From assembly GCA_030612495.1 (NCBI GenBank), contig JAUWNT010000001.1, positions 1-48,366 on the forward strand: a stretch of DNA of 48,366 bases, given 5' to 3'. This DNA is from Candidatus Aminicenantota bacterium (lineage in GTDB: Bacteria > Acidobacteriota > Aminicenantia > UBA2199). The notes under the pieces are model-generated. The model was not told the DNA's origin, did not search any database, and worked only from the letters and a program-made list of their open reading frames with translations. Positions 9,485-17,790 of this stretch are shown piece by piece. The translations under genes were made by a program, and so were the position numbers. Within the stretch, counting starts at the first letter, position 1; each line of letters begins with the position of its first letter.

Positions 9485-10933
9485 ATGGGTAAAAATAATG
9501 ATTTTGTAAAACAAATAACAAAGAAATCTGAAGATTTTTCAAAATGGTATATTGATGTAATTAAAAGAGCAAAACTTGCAGATTACTCACCCATGAAGGG
9601 AATGATGGTAATTAGACCTTATGGTTATGAGATCTGGGAATTGATAAAAGAGAATTTGGATAGAATGCTCAAAGAGACTGGACATAGAAACGCCTATTTC
9701 CCTCTACTTATTCCAGAAAGTTTCTTAAAAAAAGAAGCTGAACATGTCAAAGGTTTTGCTCCTGAAGTTGCGTGGGTTACTATTGGAGGTAACGAAGTAT
9801 TGGAAGAAAGATTAGCAATAAGACCAACTTCAGAAGCAATTATATGTTCTATGTACTCTAAATGGATTAAATCATGGCGAGATCTTCCTTTATTAATAAA
9901 TCAATGGGCAAATATTGTAAGGTGGGAAAAGGTCACAAGGCCTTTTTTAAGAACCACTGAATTTTTATGGCAAGAAGGCCACACAGTGCATTCAAGTTAT
10001 GAAGAAGCTGAAGAGGAAACCTTGAAAATATTAGATATTTATAAAACCCTTGCTGAAAAATATTTGGCAATTCCAGTTATTCCAGGCTTAAAATCAGAAA
10101 ATGAAAAATTTGCTGGTGCTCTGAGAACCTATTGCATTGAAGCATTAATGCCCGATGGTAAGGCATTACAAATGGGTACTTCTCATAATCTTGCTCAAAA
10201 TTTTTCAAAAGCATTTAATATAAAGTTTGAAAATAAAAAACAGGAGATTGAGTTTGCATGGCAAACCTCATGGGGTGTGACAACCCGGTTAATAGGTGCA
10301 TTGATAATGACACATGGTGATGATTCAGGCTTAATTCTACCACCTGAAATTTCCCCATTCCAAGCAGTAATTATTCCAATAGCAAAAGGGAATTACACAA
10401 AAAGCATTCTATCAGAAGCAAAAAAAATCCATAATAAATTGAAAGAAAAAGGAATTAGATCTTGTCTGGATGATAGAGACTCGTATACTCCAGGCTGGAA
10501 ATTTTCTGAATGGGAATTAAAAGGAGTTCCTGTCCGAATAGAAATCGGACCAAAAGATTTAGAAAAAGGACAAGTTGTGCTTGTAAACAGGATTGACAGA
10601 AACAAAATATTTGTAAAACAAGAAAATTTATTAAGTACATTAAAGGAATTGTTAAATGAAATTCAAATCAAACTTTTCAATAGAGCAAAAGATTTTAGAG
10701 AAAATAACACTAATAATGTGGAAAGATTTTCCGAATTAAAAGAAATTATTGAAACAAAAAAAGGATTCATAAAAACTGGATGGTGCGGTTCAAATAAGTG
10801 TGAAAAAGAAGTGAAAGAGAAAACTTCCGCAACAATAAGAGCTATTATCAATGAAAAGAATTCTAATTTTAAAAAATGCGCCATTTGTGGAAAAAAAGCC
10901 AAGCACACAGTCCTATTTGCAAAATCATATTAA
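9485..10933 (+). CDS. proS: Prolyl-tRNA synthetase, short archaeal/eukaryotic-type
   Basis: Class II aminoacyl-tRNA synthetase charging tRNA-Pro. Visible motifs are motif 1 around residues 55-80, RPTSE at 113-117, motif 2 FLRTTEFLWQEGHT from about 154, and HGDDSGLILPP with the motif 3 region near 280. The anticodon-binding domain follows (VRIEIGPKDLEKGQ). A C-terminal zinc-binding domain with two Cys pairs (GWCGSNKCEKE and KKCAICGKK) closes the protein. At 482 residues, and lacking the large editing insertion between motifs 2 and 3, it belongs to the archaeal/eukaryotic-like ProRS group, which is scattered among bacteria. The ATG directly abuts the ctp stop codon, and GGAG within the end of ctp can serve as its ribosome binding site. 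Confidence 0.97.
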   Translation: MGKNNDFVKQITKKSEDFSKWYIDVIKRAKLADYSPMKGMMVIRPYGYEIWELIKENLDRMLKETGHRNAYFPLLIPESFLKKEAEHVKGFAPEVAWVTIGGNEVLEERLAIRPTSEAIICSMYSKWIKSWRDLPLLINQWANIVRWEKVTRPFLRTTEFLWQEGHTVHSSYEEAEEETLKILDIYKTLAEKYLAIPVIPGLKSENEKFAGALRTYCIEALMPDGKALQMGTSHNLAQNFSKAFNIKFENKKQEIEFAWQTSWGVTTRLIGALIMTHGDDSGLILPPEISPFQAVIIPIAKGNYTKSILSEAKKIHNKLKEKGIRSCLDDRDSYTPGWKFSEWELKGVPVRIEIGPKDLEKGQVVLVNRIDRNKIFVKQENLLSTLKELLNEIQIKLFNRAKDFRENNTNNVERFSELKEIIETKKGFIKTGWCGSNKCEKEVKEKTSATIRAIINEKNSNFKKCAICGKKAKHTVLFAKSY

Positions 10934-10967
10934 ATCATTTTACGGAGAATGTTTATTCTTTTTATAT

Positions 10968-10995
10968 TTGAAAAAATAATTTTTAATGCTATAAT
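10968..10995 (+). promoter_or_regulatory. Predicted promoter of the FHA gene, apparently leaderless
   Basis: TTGAAA (10968-10973), a 16-base spacer and TATAAT (10990-10995) with TGC before the -10. The predicted start falls on or next to the ATG at 11002. No Shine-Dalgarno lies upstream of the ATG. Confidence 0.6.
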
Positions 10996-11001
10996 TAGAA
11001 T

Positions 11002-11529
11002 ATGATTATTGAATGCCCAAACTGCAATACTAAATATACTGTTCCAGATGAAAAAATCAAAGGCTCAACAAAATTAAAATGTTCAAAATGCCATGCATTG
11101 TTCTCAATAAAAGAAATCGAAGAAGACTCTTCCAGTAAAAAGGATACTGCAAAAATAATCAATAGACCTGTAAGCGATTCCTTGTGGACAAATGAAAATT
11201 TACAACTTCCTGATGATGTAAAAATATCAATCGCTGTTATAAAAGGAGCAAGAGCTGGCTTTATTTATAAGGTGACAAAACCTTATATTTTAGTTGGCAG
11301 AGGTAAAGTTGACTTAATAATTCCTGACAAAGAAGTCTCAAGAAAACATCTTGCTATTGAAATTAGATACGATAAAATATTTCTAAGAGATTTAGGCAGT
11401 ACAAATGGAACCTTTATAGATGACAACAGAGTCTCAATAACTAGAATTACTGACCAAACAGAATTTAAAATTGGACAGACTACAATGATGTTAATTGCAA
11501 CTCCAATAATTAAAGATTTCGATAAATAA
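11002..11529 (+). CDS. Zinc-ribbon plus FHA domain signalling protein
   Basis: A 175-residue cytoplasmic protein. Residues 1-37 are an MJ0042-type zinc ribbon (CPNCNTKY ... LKCSKCHALF) with two CxxC pairs. After a linker, residues about 75-170 form an FHA domain with the phosphothreonine-binding landmarks GRGKVDLIIPD, SRKHL and LGSTNGTFIDD. FHA domains read Ser/Thr phosphorylation, so the protein is probably an adaptor for a Ser/Thr kinase. No kinase is present in this window. It is the first gene of a plus-strand run that continues through murB. Confidence 0.88.
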   Translation: MIIECPNCNTKYTVPDEKIKGSTKLKCSKCHALFSIKEIEEDSSSKKDTAKIINRPVSDSLWTNENLQLPDDVKISIAVIKGARAGFIYKVTKPYILVGRGKVDLIIPDKEVSRKHLAIEIRYDKIFLRDLGSTNGTFIDDNRVSITRITDQTEFKIGQTTMMLIATPIIKDFDK

Positions 11530-11530
11530 T

Positions 11531-13165
11531 TTGTGGAAATCAATAAAACTCTTCATAAACTTATTAATAGCATCAATTGTATTTAACTTATTCATCACAA
11601 CACTCATTTTACTATTAAATCCACAAATTATATTAAATACAAGGGAATTTTTTATACTATATTTTGATTTATTTATTTTTTATGGGCCATTGTGGCTTAT
11701 CTTTAGTGGAGTAGTTTTCTTTATAACTCAATTTTTTTCTGGAAAAAAATATCAAATTGGAATCTTATTTCCACCTACGATAACATATTTTTTATCATTT
11801 ACTATTTTTGTAATTTCCTTTATTTTATACTTTAATTATGATTATTATTCCAGTTTTTTCCCAAGCAATATAAAATTCGAATTCTTAAAAATTCTTTTAA
11901 CAAACCTTATACTAATAATAACAAGTATTCTATTTTTAACAATAAAAAAGGTTAATAAGAAATGGATACAAACCTTTTTTCTTATAATTTTGTTGTATAA
12001 TATTATCATATGTTACAGCTCAACAATATATAACAACAACTCTTACATGAATAATATAGATACAGATAAAAAAAAATTCTCTCAAGAAGTATCACCAAGA
12101 AAAATTAGAATTGTAATAATGGATGGTCTATCCTCAAATTTCATTCTTTCACTCTCATCTGAGCAAAAATTACTGAATTTCAAATACCTTATGAATAATG
12201 GTGTGAGAGGGAGTATTACAACCTTCAAACCAAATCTTAATCTCTCATTAATGAATTCAGGCTTAACTGGACTTAAACCATCTGAATTCGATTTACATTC
12301 AAACAATAAATTTAAATTCCCGGATCTTGAATACGAATTCAATGTTTTCCCAAGATATATATTTTTCAGATATTCTTCAAACTTTAAATTTACACTATTT
12401 TACAAAACTAATAATGATAGGGTTATTGATAACATAAAAAAATATTATGAAACCAACAACTATAAAACAGCTCAACTTATTAATCCCTTTTATGTGCCAA
12501 TGTACTCAAAAAAATCATTATATAGGAATAACCTCTTTATCCATTTGTATTCTGATATTATTAATAAAGAGAGCCCAAAATATGAAATATTAAAGAAATC
12601 ATTCTTTTTTGATGACTATTTAAAAAATAGAATTCCCGAATTAAAAAATAGTGAAATTTTCTATTCCACTGTTCGGATGCCAGGCCTCGGTACAATAAGT
12701 AAATACTTTTACCAATATTACATGAATTATTTATTTCCAAACATACCTAGAAAAGAGATAAAAAAATATAAATGGATTATCGAAAAATACTATGAATATT
12801 ATGATTCTATAATTGGAAATTTAATAAGTACTACTGGAGAAAATGAGTTACTTGTAATTTTAAGTTTTTTCGAATATGAACCCTTACCTGTATGGAGAAG
12901 AATTCTAGTCAATCTATTCGTTCATAAAGATATTTATGTATATAAATCCCTCAACTCTAAGGGAACAATATTTTTATATGAAAAAAGTGCTTTAAAAAAG
13001 GATTACCCCTTAAAAAGCATATCAATATTTGATATATTTCCAACCCTATTGTATTATTCAGGGTTTCAACTTTCAAAAAATTTGCATGGTGAAGTTATAA
13101 AAGAGATATTTACAGATGAATTTCTTTTAAATAACCCCATTGACATAAATACAAATTACAGGTAG
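11531..13165 (+). CDS. Membrane-anchored alkaline-phosphatase-superfamily (type I phosphodiesterase-like) protein, active site atypical
   Basis: Residues 1-175 contain four or five hydrophobic segments. Residues about 190-540 follow the fold of type I phosphodiesterase/nucleotide pyrophosphatase relatives. They start at VIMDGLS (the first metal-binding Asp position), continue through a SLMNSGLTGLKPSE segment where the nucleophile region should be, and end with SIFDIFPTLLYYSGF and a GEV segment typical of the family C-terminus. Two key features are missing. The nucleophile Thr/Ser context is altered, and the strand that normally carries SDHG reads ILSFFEYEP, without the metal-binding Asp-His pair. 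It may be a catalytically dead relative or use different ligands. The predicted start is a TTG two bases after the FHA stop, implying coupling. The fold assignment is inference from motifs. Confidence 0.68.
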   Translation: MWKSIKLFINLLIASIVFNLFITTLILLLNPQIILNTREFFILYFDLFIFYGPLWLIFSGVVFFITQFFSGKKYQIGILFPPTITYFLSFTIFVISFILYFNYDYYSSFFPSNIKFEFLKILLTNLILIITSILFLTIKKVNKKWIQTFFLIILLYNIIICYSSTIYNNNSYMNNIDTDKKKFSQEVSPRKIRIVIMDGLSSNFILSLSSEQKLLNFKYLMNNGVRGSITTFKPNLNLSLMNSGLTGLKPSEFDLHSNNKFKFPDLEYEFNVFPRYIFFRYSSNFKFTLFYKTNNDRVIDNIKKYYETNNYKTAQLINPFYVPMYSKKSLYRNNLFIHLYSDIINKESPKYEILKKSFFFDDYLKNRIPELKNSEIFYSTVRMPGLGTISKYFYQYYMNYLFPNIPRKEIKKYKWIIEKYYEYYDSIIGNLISTTGENELLVILSFFEYEPLPVWRRILVNLFVHKDIYVYKSLNSKGTIFLYEKSALKKDYPLKSISIFDIFPTLLYYSGFQLSKNLHGEVIKEIFTDEFLLNNPIDINTNYR

Positions 13166-13239
13166 TTATAAAACTATATTGCAAACAAAACAGTTAAAAG
13201 GATTCATGAATTTATCTTCACATTGTTTTTCAGATCAAA

Positions 13240-13268
13240 TTGACTGGCAATAGTAATTCATTTATAAT
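13240..13268 (+). promoter_or_regulatory. Predicted promoter of the lipoprotein gene, apparently leaderless
   Basis: TTGACT (13240-13245), a 17-base spacer and a perfect TATAAT (13263-13268). The ATG at 13276 lies 7 bases beyond the -10, at the predicted transcription start. A longer in-frame reading would start at the TTG of the -35 box itself, which argues for the ATG at 13276. Confidence 0.65.
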
Positions 13269-13275
13269 CACATTA

Positions 13276-14700
13276 ATGAGAAAAATTATAATAATCTCAA
13301 TAATTTTACTGTTATTTTTGTCATGCAAAAAAAAACCTAAAACTATCCCTGAGATCACTTCAGCTCTTAATGACAAAAAGTTATATGAAATTAAAGATAA
13401 CAATAAAAACTTTAAATTATTAAAATCAAATTCAAATCTTATTTTACTAAATTCAAATGGAGAAATTTTTAAATTTAATATTGACAAAAACATCTTTGAT
13501 TCTTTATACAAGATTAATACAAAAATTGATTCAAAGATATTCAATCAAAACAATAAAATCATTTTTAACGAACTGAACTCAAACATATATATGATTTTTG
13601 ATTTAAATAAAAACAAAATAATCAAGACAATAAAAAATATTAAAATTGATAATCTTATTGAAATTGACAAAGAATATTTAATTTTTTTAAGAGAAAAAGA
13701 ATTGGTTTTTTACAACCTCAAGAAAAATAAAATTATAAAAAAACTTAATACAAAAGGAGAAATTTTTTACAATAGCAAATATAACGACAACAGTGTATTA
13801 CTTCTCTCCAGCAAAAAATTCTACATATTCAACAAGAAAAACAATAATTTAAAAACACTAAAATTAAAAGATAGAGCAAGCTCAGGATTCCTTTTAGAAG
13901 GGGATTGCATATACTATGGTTCAGAAAAAAGAGAACTAATAAAATTTAAATATAAAAAGAACAAAATTAAGTGGAAACTTAAATTGTCAAAAGTATTAAC
14001 CATTGAGCCAAAAAAAATAGGAAAATACATAATTGTAACTCCTGAAGATAATAATATTTATTTTTTTAACAAAAATGGGAATCTCTACTGGTGGGAAAAA
14101 TTCGATTCAACAAGGCTTAAATCTCCTATAATAATGAAAAAAAATGTCTGTGTGTTCTTAATGCCAGCATACTCTCCAAATTTAAAATTTTATGATTTTA
14201 AAAACAAAAATATAATTACGTATAAACTAAATTACATAATAAAGAGTAACCCAATTTACTTAAATAATTCTATCTATATATTGGTATGCGAAGAGAAAAA
14301 TAAAGAAATAAGCATTTTAAAAATAGGAAATAAATATAATGTTGACATAAAAATAACACCAGAGTTTTTAAAGCCCTTAGGAAAATCAATAAAGTTTGAT
14401 TTACAACCAAACAACCTTATCGAACCTGAATTAAAAATTAATATCCTTGATAAGTCAAAAAATAAGGTTTTTGAAAAATTAATAAAAAATCGAGAGTCTC
14501 TGTCTTTTGTATGGATACCTGACAAACCTGGAACCTATACTGTGGTTATAAAAGTAAATTCAAAAAATCAAAAAAAATTTGAAGTAGAACAAAATTTTAA
14601 TGTTGTAGATTTAGATAAAATCCTCAGAGAATATCTTTTTAAATTACAAAAGGGGTGCAAATTAGATTTAATAAACAATGGAGTTAAAAAAAATAATTAG
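13276..14700 (+). CDS. Lipoprotein with beta-propeller-like repeats and C-terminal Ig-like domain
   Basis: I place the start at the ATG at 13276, not at an upstream in-frame TTG at 13240. From 13276 the protein opens with a compact signal peptide ending in LLLFLSC, a good lipobox, and a promoter ends just before it. The mature protein has repeated short beta-strand units such as NLILLNSNGEIFKFN and NNIYFFNKNGNLYWWEKF, which resemble PQQ/WD-type propeller blades. Residues about 370-460 look like an immunoglobulin-like domain (the SFVWIPDKPGTYTVVIKV segment). Very Lys/Asn/Ile-rich. The function is unknown; it is probably a lipid-anchored envelope protein. It is followed after 3 nt by murB. Confidence 0.75.
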   Translation: MRKIIIISIILLLFLSCKKKPKTIPEITSALNDKKLYEIKDNNKNFKLLKSNSNLILLNSNGEIFKFNIDKNIFDSLYKINTKIDSKIFNQNNKIIFNELNSNIYMIFDLNKNKIIKTIKNIKIDNLIEIDKEYLIFLREKELVFYNLKKNKIIKKLNTKGEIFYNSKYNDNSVLLLSSKKFYIFNKKNNNLKTLKLKDRASSGFLLEGDCIYYGSEKRELIKFKYKKNKIKWKLKLSKVLTIEPKKIGKYIIVTPEDNNIYFFNKNGNLYWWEKFDSTRLKSPIIMKKNVCVFLMPAYSPNLKFYDFKNKNIITYKLNYIIKSNPIYLNNSIYILVCEEKNKEISILKIGNKYNVDIKITPEFLKPLGKSIKFDLQPNNLIEPELKINILDKSKNKVFEKLIKNRESLSFVWIPDKPGTYTVVIKVNSKNQKKFEVEQNFNVVDLDKILREYLFKLQKGCKLDLINNGVKKNN

Positions 14701-14703
14701 ATA

Positions 14704-15630
14704 ATGGAAAATTTAATTTTATTCCTAAAAAAAAGAAAAATAAAATATTTTAAAAACAAAGATATCAAAGGTTACACAACTATAAAAATTGGAGGCAAGG
14801 TAAGCTTAATTATTATAATAAACACATACTCTAAACTTATAGAACTTATATTAAAAGTTAAAAAACAAAAATATCCATTTATTCTGCTTGGGGGTGGGAG
14901 TAATGTAGTATTCCCAGATAATAATTCTAAATTAGTAGTTATCATTAATAAAACCTCAAATATAACCAGGTTATCTGGAAATTTAATTAAAATAAACTCT
15001 GGTGTTACAATCAAGAACCTCACAAAATGGTGTGTTGGGAATAAAATAGGAGATCTGGAATTTCTTTCAGGAATCCCCGGAACAATAGGAGGAGCAACTG
15101 CTGTAAATGCAGGAGCTTTTGGGAAATCTGTATCTGACAATTTAGAAAAAGCTGAAATATTAACGGAAAAAGGTGAAATAAAAATTGTTGATAAAAAATA
15201 TTTTCGATTTGAATACAGAAACTCTATTTTTAAATATGGCAAAGAAGTTATCTTAAATGTATTCTTACAATACATAAATCAGAACGAGAATAAAATTAAA
15301 GAGAAAATCACATCCCATATTAGACATAGGAAACAAAGTCATCCTTCTTATAAATGTTTCACTGCAGGATGCTTTTTTAAAAATCCAGTAAAAAACAATA
15401 AAAGAATTTCAGCAGGGGAAATAATTGAAGATTCAAGATTAAAAGGATTTCATGACAATAATCTCCTAATGTCCGAAAAACATTCGAATTTTTTAATAAA
15501 CAAAGGTAATGCAAGTTTTAGAGATCTCATTGATTTTGAAAACAATATTACTCAAGAGATCCTTAAAAGTGAAGGTATTAAACTTGAAAGGGAAGTTATC
15601 TATATTACTTCTGATGGTGAAAAATGTTAA
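14704..15630 (+). CDS. murB: UDP-N-acetylenolpyruvoylglucosamine reductase
   Basis: The FAD-dependent reductase that makes UDP-N-acetylmuramate for peptidoglycan. Visible motifs are the FAD-binding LLGGGSNVVFPD at 61-72, GIPGTIGGATAVNAGAFG at 123-140, YRNSIF at 171-176, SHPSYKCFTAGCFFKNP at 212-228, AGEIIEDSRLKGF and the closing SNFLINKG. At 308 residues and lacking the Tyr-loop insertion of the E. coli enzyme, it is a type II MurB. The catalytic general-acid serine of GSxFKNP is a cysteine here (C223). The start is 3 nt after the lipoprotein stop, with no separate promoter, so the two should be co-transcribed. Confidence 0.96.
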   Translation: MENLILFLKKRKIKYFKNKDIKGYTTIKIGGKVSLIIIINTYSKLIELILKVKKQKYPFILLGGGSNVVFPDNNSKLVVIINKTSNITRLSGNLIKINSGVTIKNLTKWCVGNKIGDLEFLSGIPGTIGGATAVNAGAFGKSVSDNLEKAEILTEKGEIKIVDKKYFRFEYRNSIFKYGKEVILNVFLQYINQNENKIKEKITSHIRHRKQSHPSYKCFTAGCFFKNPVKNNKRISAGEIIEDSRLKGFHDNNLLMSEKHSNFLINKGNASFRDLIDFENNITQEILKSEGIKLEREVIYITSDGEKC

Positions 15631-15659
15631 TAAAACTTATAAAAAAAGGAGATTAATAA

Positions 15660-16511
15660 ATGAATACAAAAAGAATACAAATATCTTTAATTTTATTTTC
15701 CATATTTATTTTCAATAATCATTCAGTTTCTGGAAAAATAAAACCAGAAAAAGAATTAATAGAGCAAAGAAAAAACTGCATTATTGTTTATGGTGATACC
15801 AGAACCAATCATAACATACACAGAGAAATTGTAAATTCAATAATTAAACTAAAACCAGTAGCAGTTTTCCATACAGGTGACCTTGTTGCAAATGGGAATG
15901 TTAAAAAACAATGGCACATCTTTAATAACATCATTAAAGACCTTTTAAAAATTACCAAATTCTATCCTGCTTTAGGGAATCATGAAAGAAATTCTCATTT
16001 ATATTTTGATAATTTTAAATTACCAAATAACGAAAGATGGTATGCTGTTGATATTGGAAACATACATTTTATTATCCTTGATACAAACCCGAAAATAGAA
16101 AAAGACTCCAAACAATACAATTGGTTGGAAAATGATTTAAAGAATATAAAGCCAAATATAAAGTATAAAATCGCTATTTTTCATCATCCACCTTTTAGTT
16201 CAGGACCTCATAGAGAAGATGAAAAAGATTTAAGAAAATCAATTATTCCTTTATTTGAAAAATATGGTTTAGATATAGCATTCAATGGACATGATCATAT
16301 ATATGAAAGATTATTTCGCAATAACATTTTTTATATTGTTACAGGTGCAGGGGGAGCTCCTTTATATGAGAAAAAAAGAGAGATCCCATTCAGTCAAAAA
16401 TTCATCTCCGAATATAGTTTTTGCTGTATGTACAAAAAAGAGGAGAAACTAATTATTGATGTTTTTGACAGAAAACTAAAATTAATTGACAGTTTTTATA
16501 TAAAAAAATAA
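15660..16511 (+). CDS. Secreted calcineurin-like (purple-acid-type) metallophosphatase
   Basis: Residues 1-25 are a signal peptide. The dinuclear-metal phosphoesterase motifs appear in order: YGDTR (44-48), HTGDLV (71-76), LGNHER (105-110), FHHPPFSSG and NGHDHIYER. This spacing is typical of exported calcineurin-like phosphatases related to purple acid phosphatases. The substrate is unknown; a phosphomonoester or phosphodiester scavenging role in the periplasm is plausible. The start has a clear Shine-Dalgarno (AAGGAG) about 8 nt upstream. It ends 5 nt before the next phosphatase-superfamily gene. Confidence 0.9.
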   Translation: MNTKRIQISLILFSIFIFNNHSVSGKIKPEKELIEQRKNCIIVYGDTRTNHNIHREIVNSIIKLKPVAVFHTGDLVANGNVKKQWHIFNNIIKDLLKITKFYPALGNHERNSHLYFDNFKLPNNERWYAVDIGNIHFIILDTNPKIEKDSKQYNWLENDLKNIKPNIKYKIAIFHHPPFSSGPHREDEKDLRKSIIPLFEKYGLDIAFNGHDHIYERLFRNNIFYIVTGAGGAPLYEKKREIPFSQKFISEYSFCCMYKKEEKLIIDVFDRKLKLIDSFYIKK

Positions 16512-16516
16512 AAAAT

Positions 16517-17458
16517 ATGTCTCGATTGATCTTTATATTTCTTGATGGGGTTGGAATTGGAAAACCATTAAAATCCAATCCTTTTTATGCAGCAAGAACA
16601 GAATTTCTACCTTTTTATAACGATTACAGTGTCTTGCCTGATAAAACACCAATTAAAGCAATAGATCCTTTACTCGGAATTGATGGAGTCCCACAAAGTG
16701 CAACAGGGCAAACATCTCTTTACACTGGGAAAAATGTTCCTGCAATATTAAATAAACACAAGGGGAGTTTTCCTGACAAAACAATGAGAAGATTCATAAA
16801 GCAAAAAAACATATTTTCTTCTTTGAAGAATAAAAATCTCAAAACCAATTTTCTTAATGCATATCCAGTATATTCTAGGTTTTTCACAAATCAGCATATA
16901 AGAATAAATAATGATGGTGGATTTTTCTTCTCTGATGAGTTTCCACATATATTCAAAAAAAGAATTTCAACTACTTCATGTATAATGATTTCAAATGGTT
17001 TAATTCCATTTGATGAAAAAGACATTATAAATGAAAGATCAATATATCAGGATTTCACAAATAATTCTTTAATTGAAAAAGGATTAAATGTACCTGCATT
17101 TACTTCAGAAAAAGCAGCGCAAATCATATATAATAGCTCAAAAGGCTTTGATTTTGTTTTATACGAATATTTTCAAACCGACATATATGCTCATAGGCAT
17201 TCTATTAATGATTGTATATCTCTACTAAAAAAGTTAAACAAATTGATTGGAAAATTAATAACATTGTTAGATAAAAATAAAGATACTCTACTTATAACCA
17301 GTGATCATGGAAATATAGAAAATTGCTTAACAAGAGCTCATACTTTAAACCCAGTCCCTTTAATAGTGTGGGGAAATAAAAGTGATAAATTAAGAAATCG
17401 GATAAAAAGTCTCGTTGATGTAACACCAGCAATAGAAGAATTCTTTGACATCAATTAA
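16517..17458 (+). CDS. Cytosolic alkaline-phosphatase-superfamily metalloenzyme (phosphopentomutase/iPGM relative)
   Basis: A 313-residue protein without a signal peptide. LIFIFLDGVGIG at residues 4-15 supplies the first metal-binding Asp. GVPQSATGQTSLYTG holds the likely nucleophile Ser/Thr. TSDHGNIE and the following AHT carry the remaining metal ligands. This architecture is shared with phosphopentomutase, cofactor-independent phosphoglycerate mutase and an uncharacterised 'metalloenzyme' family of this length. It is too short and too different for me to name a substrate. Last gene of the 11.0-17.5 kb run; the following DNA is accessory. Confidence 0.82.
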   Translation: MSRLIFIFLDGVGIGKPLKSNPFYAARTEFLPFYNDYSVLPDKTPIKAIDPLLGIDGVPQSATGQTSLYTGKNVPAILNKHKGSFPDKTMRRFIKQKNIFSSLKNKNLKTNFLNAYPVYSRFFTNQHIRINNDGGFFFSDEFPHIFKKRISTTSCIMISNGLIPFDEKDIINERSIYQDFTNNSLIEKGLNVPAFTSEKAAQIIYNSSKGFDFVLYEYFQTDIYAHRHSINDCISLLKKLNKLIGKLITLLDKNKDTLLITSDHGNIENCLTRAHTLNPVPLIVWGNKSDKLRNRIKSLVDVTPAIEEFFDIN

Positions 17459-17520
17459 GTGTCTTGATTAAAGAAAGTTGACAGAAAAAAAGTAATGAAT
17501 GAGTATAAAAAGTAAGCTGA

Positions 17521-17580
17521 TTTCGTAAAAACAAGTAAAGATATTGATTTAATTTACTTAATATAGCGATTTTTACGAAA
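17521..17580. repeat. Nested inverted repeat / long hairpin
   Basis: Outer arms TTTCGTAAAAA (17521-17531) and TTTTTACGAAA (17570-17580) are a perfect 11-base inverted repeat. Nested inside, AAGTAAA (17533-17539) pairs with TTTACTT (17553-17559). Together they can fold into one interrupted stem of about 60 nt. No U-tract follows on the plus strand, so it is not a standard terminator. It could be a regulatory site, a MITE-like remnant or a small structured RNA. Confidence 0.6.
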
Positions 17581-17734
17581 GGTGAGTATAGTGTTCAGAA
17601 AAAATGACCTAAAACACTGCTTTTAAAGGGTTATGAGACAGCCACGAAGACTTGCTCCTTCTTATAAAATTGATGTTGTATTAGGTTGAAAATTATCTGA
17701 AATTAAATATAAAAAAATAATTATAGTTATCATG

Positions 17735-17772
17735 TTGACAAAAGTTGAAATTAATGTTATCTTTATTATAGA
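17735..17772 (+). promoter_or_regulatory. Promoter region of the XRE-ImmA gene
   Basis: TTGACA (17735-17740) with TATCTT 17 bases on, or TTGAAA (17745-17750) with TATAGA (17767-17772) 16 bases on; I cannot choose between the two. The gene's AGGAGG Shine-Dalgarno follows at 17780-17785. Autoregulation by the XRE domain is likely by analogy. Confidence 0.45.
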
Positions 17773-17790
17773 TAAAAAAAGGAGGACAAT

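Larger units (their letters stand above)
17459..17790. other. 332-base intergenic left flank of the accessory island
   Basis: No convincing gene. It holds a long imperfect hairpin (17521-17580, listed separately) and the promoter and Shine-Dalgarno of the XRE-ImmA gene. This is the left boundary between the conserved murB-phosphatase run and the island. I see no tRNA, clear attachment site or terminal inverted repeat. Confidence 0.5.

Noticed and set aside
9485..10933. Archaeal-type ProRS as evidence of recent transfer
   Set aside because: This ProRS form is widespread in many bacterial phyla, and its composition matches the neighbouring genes.
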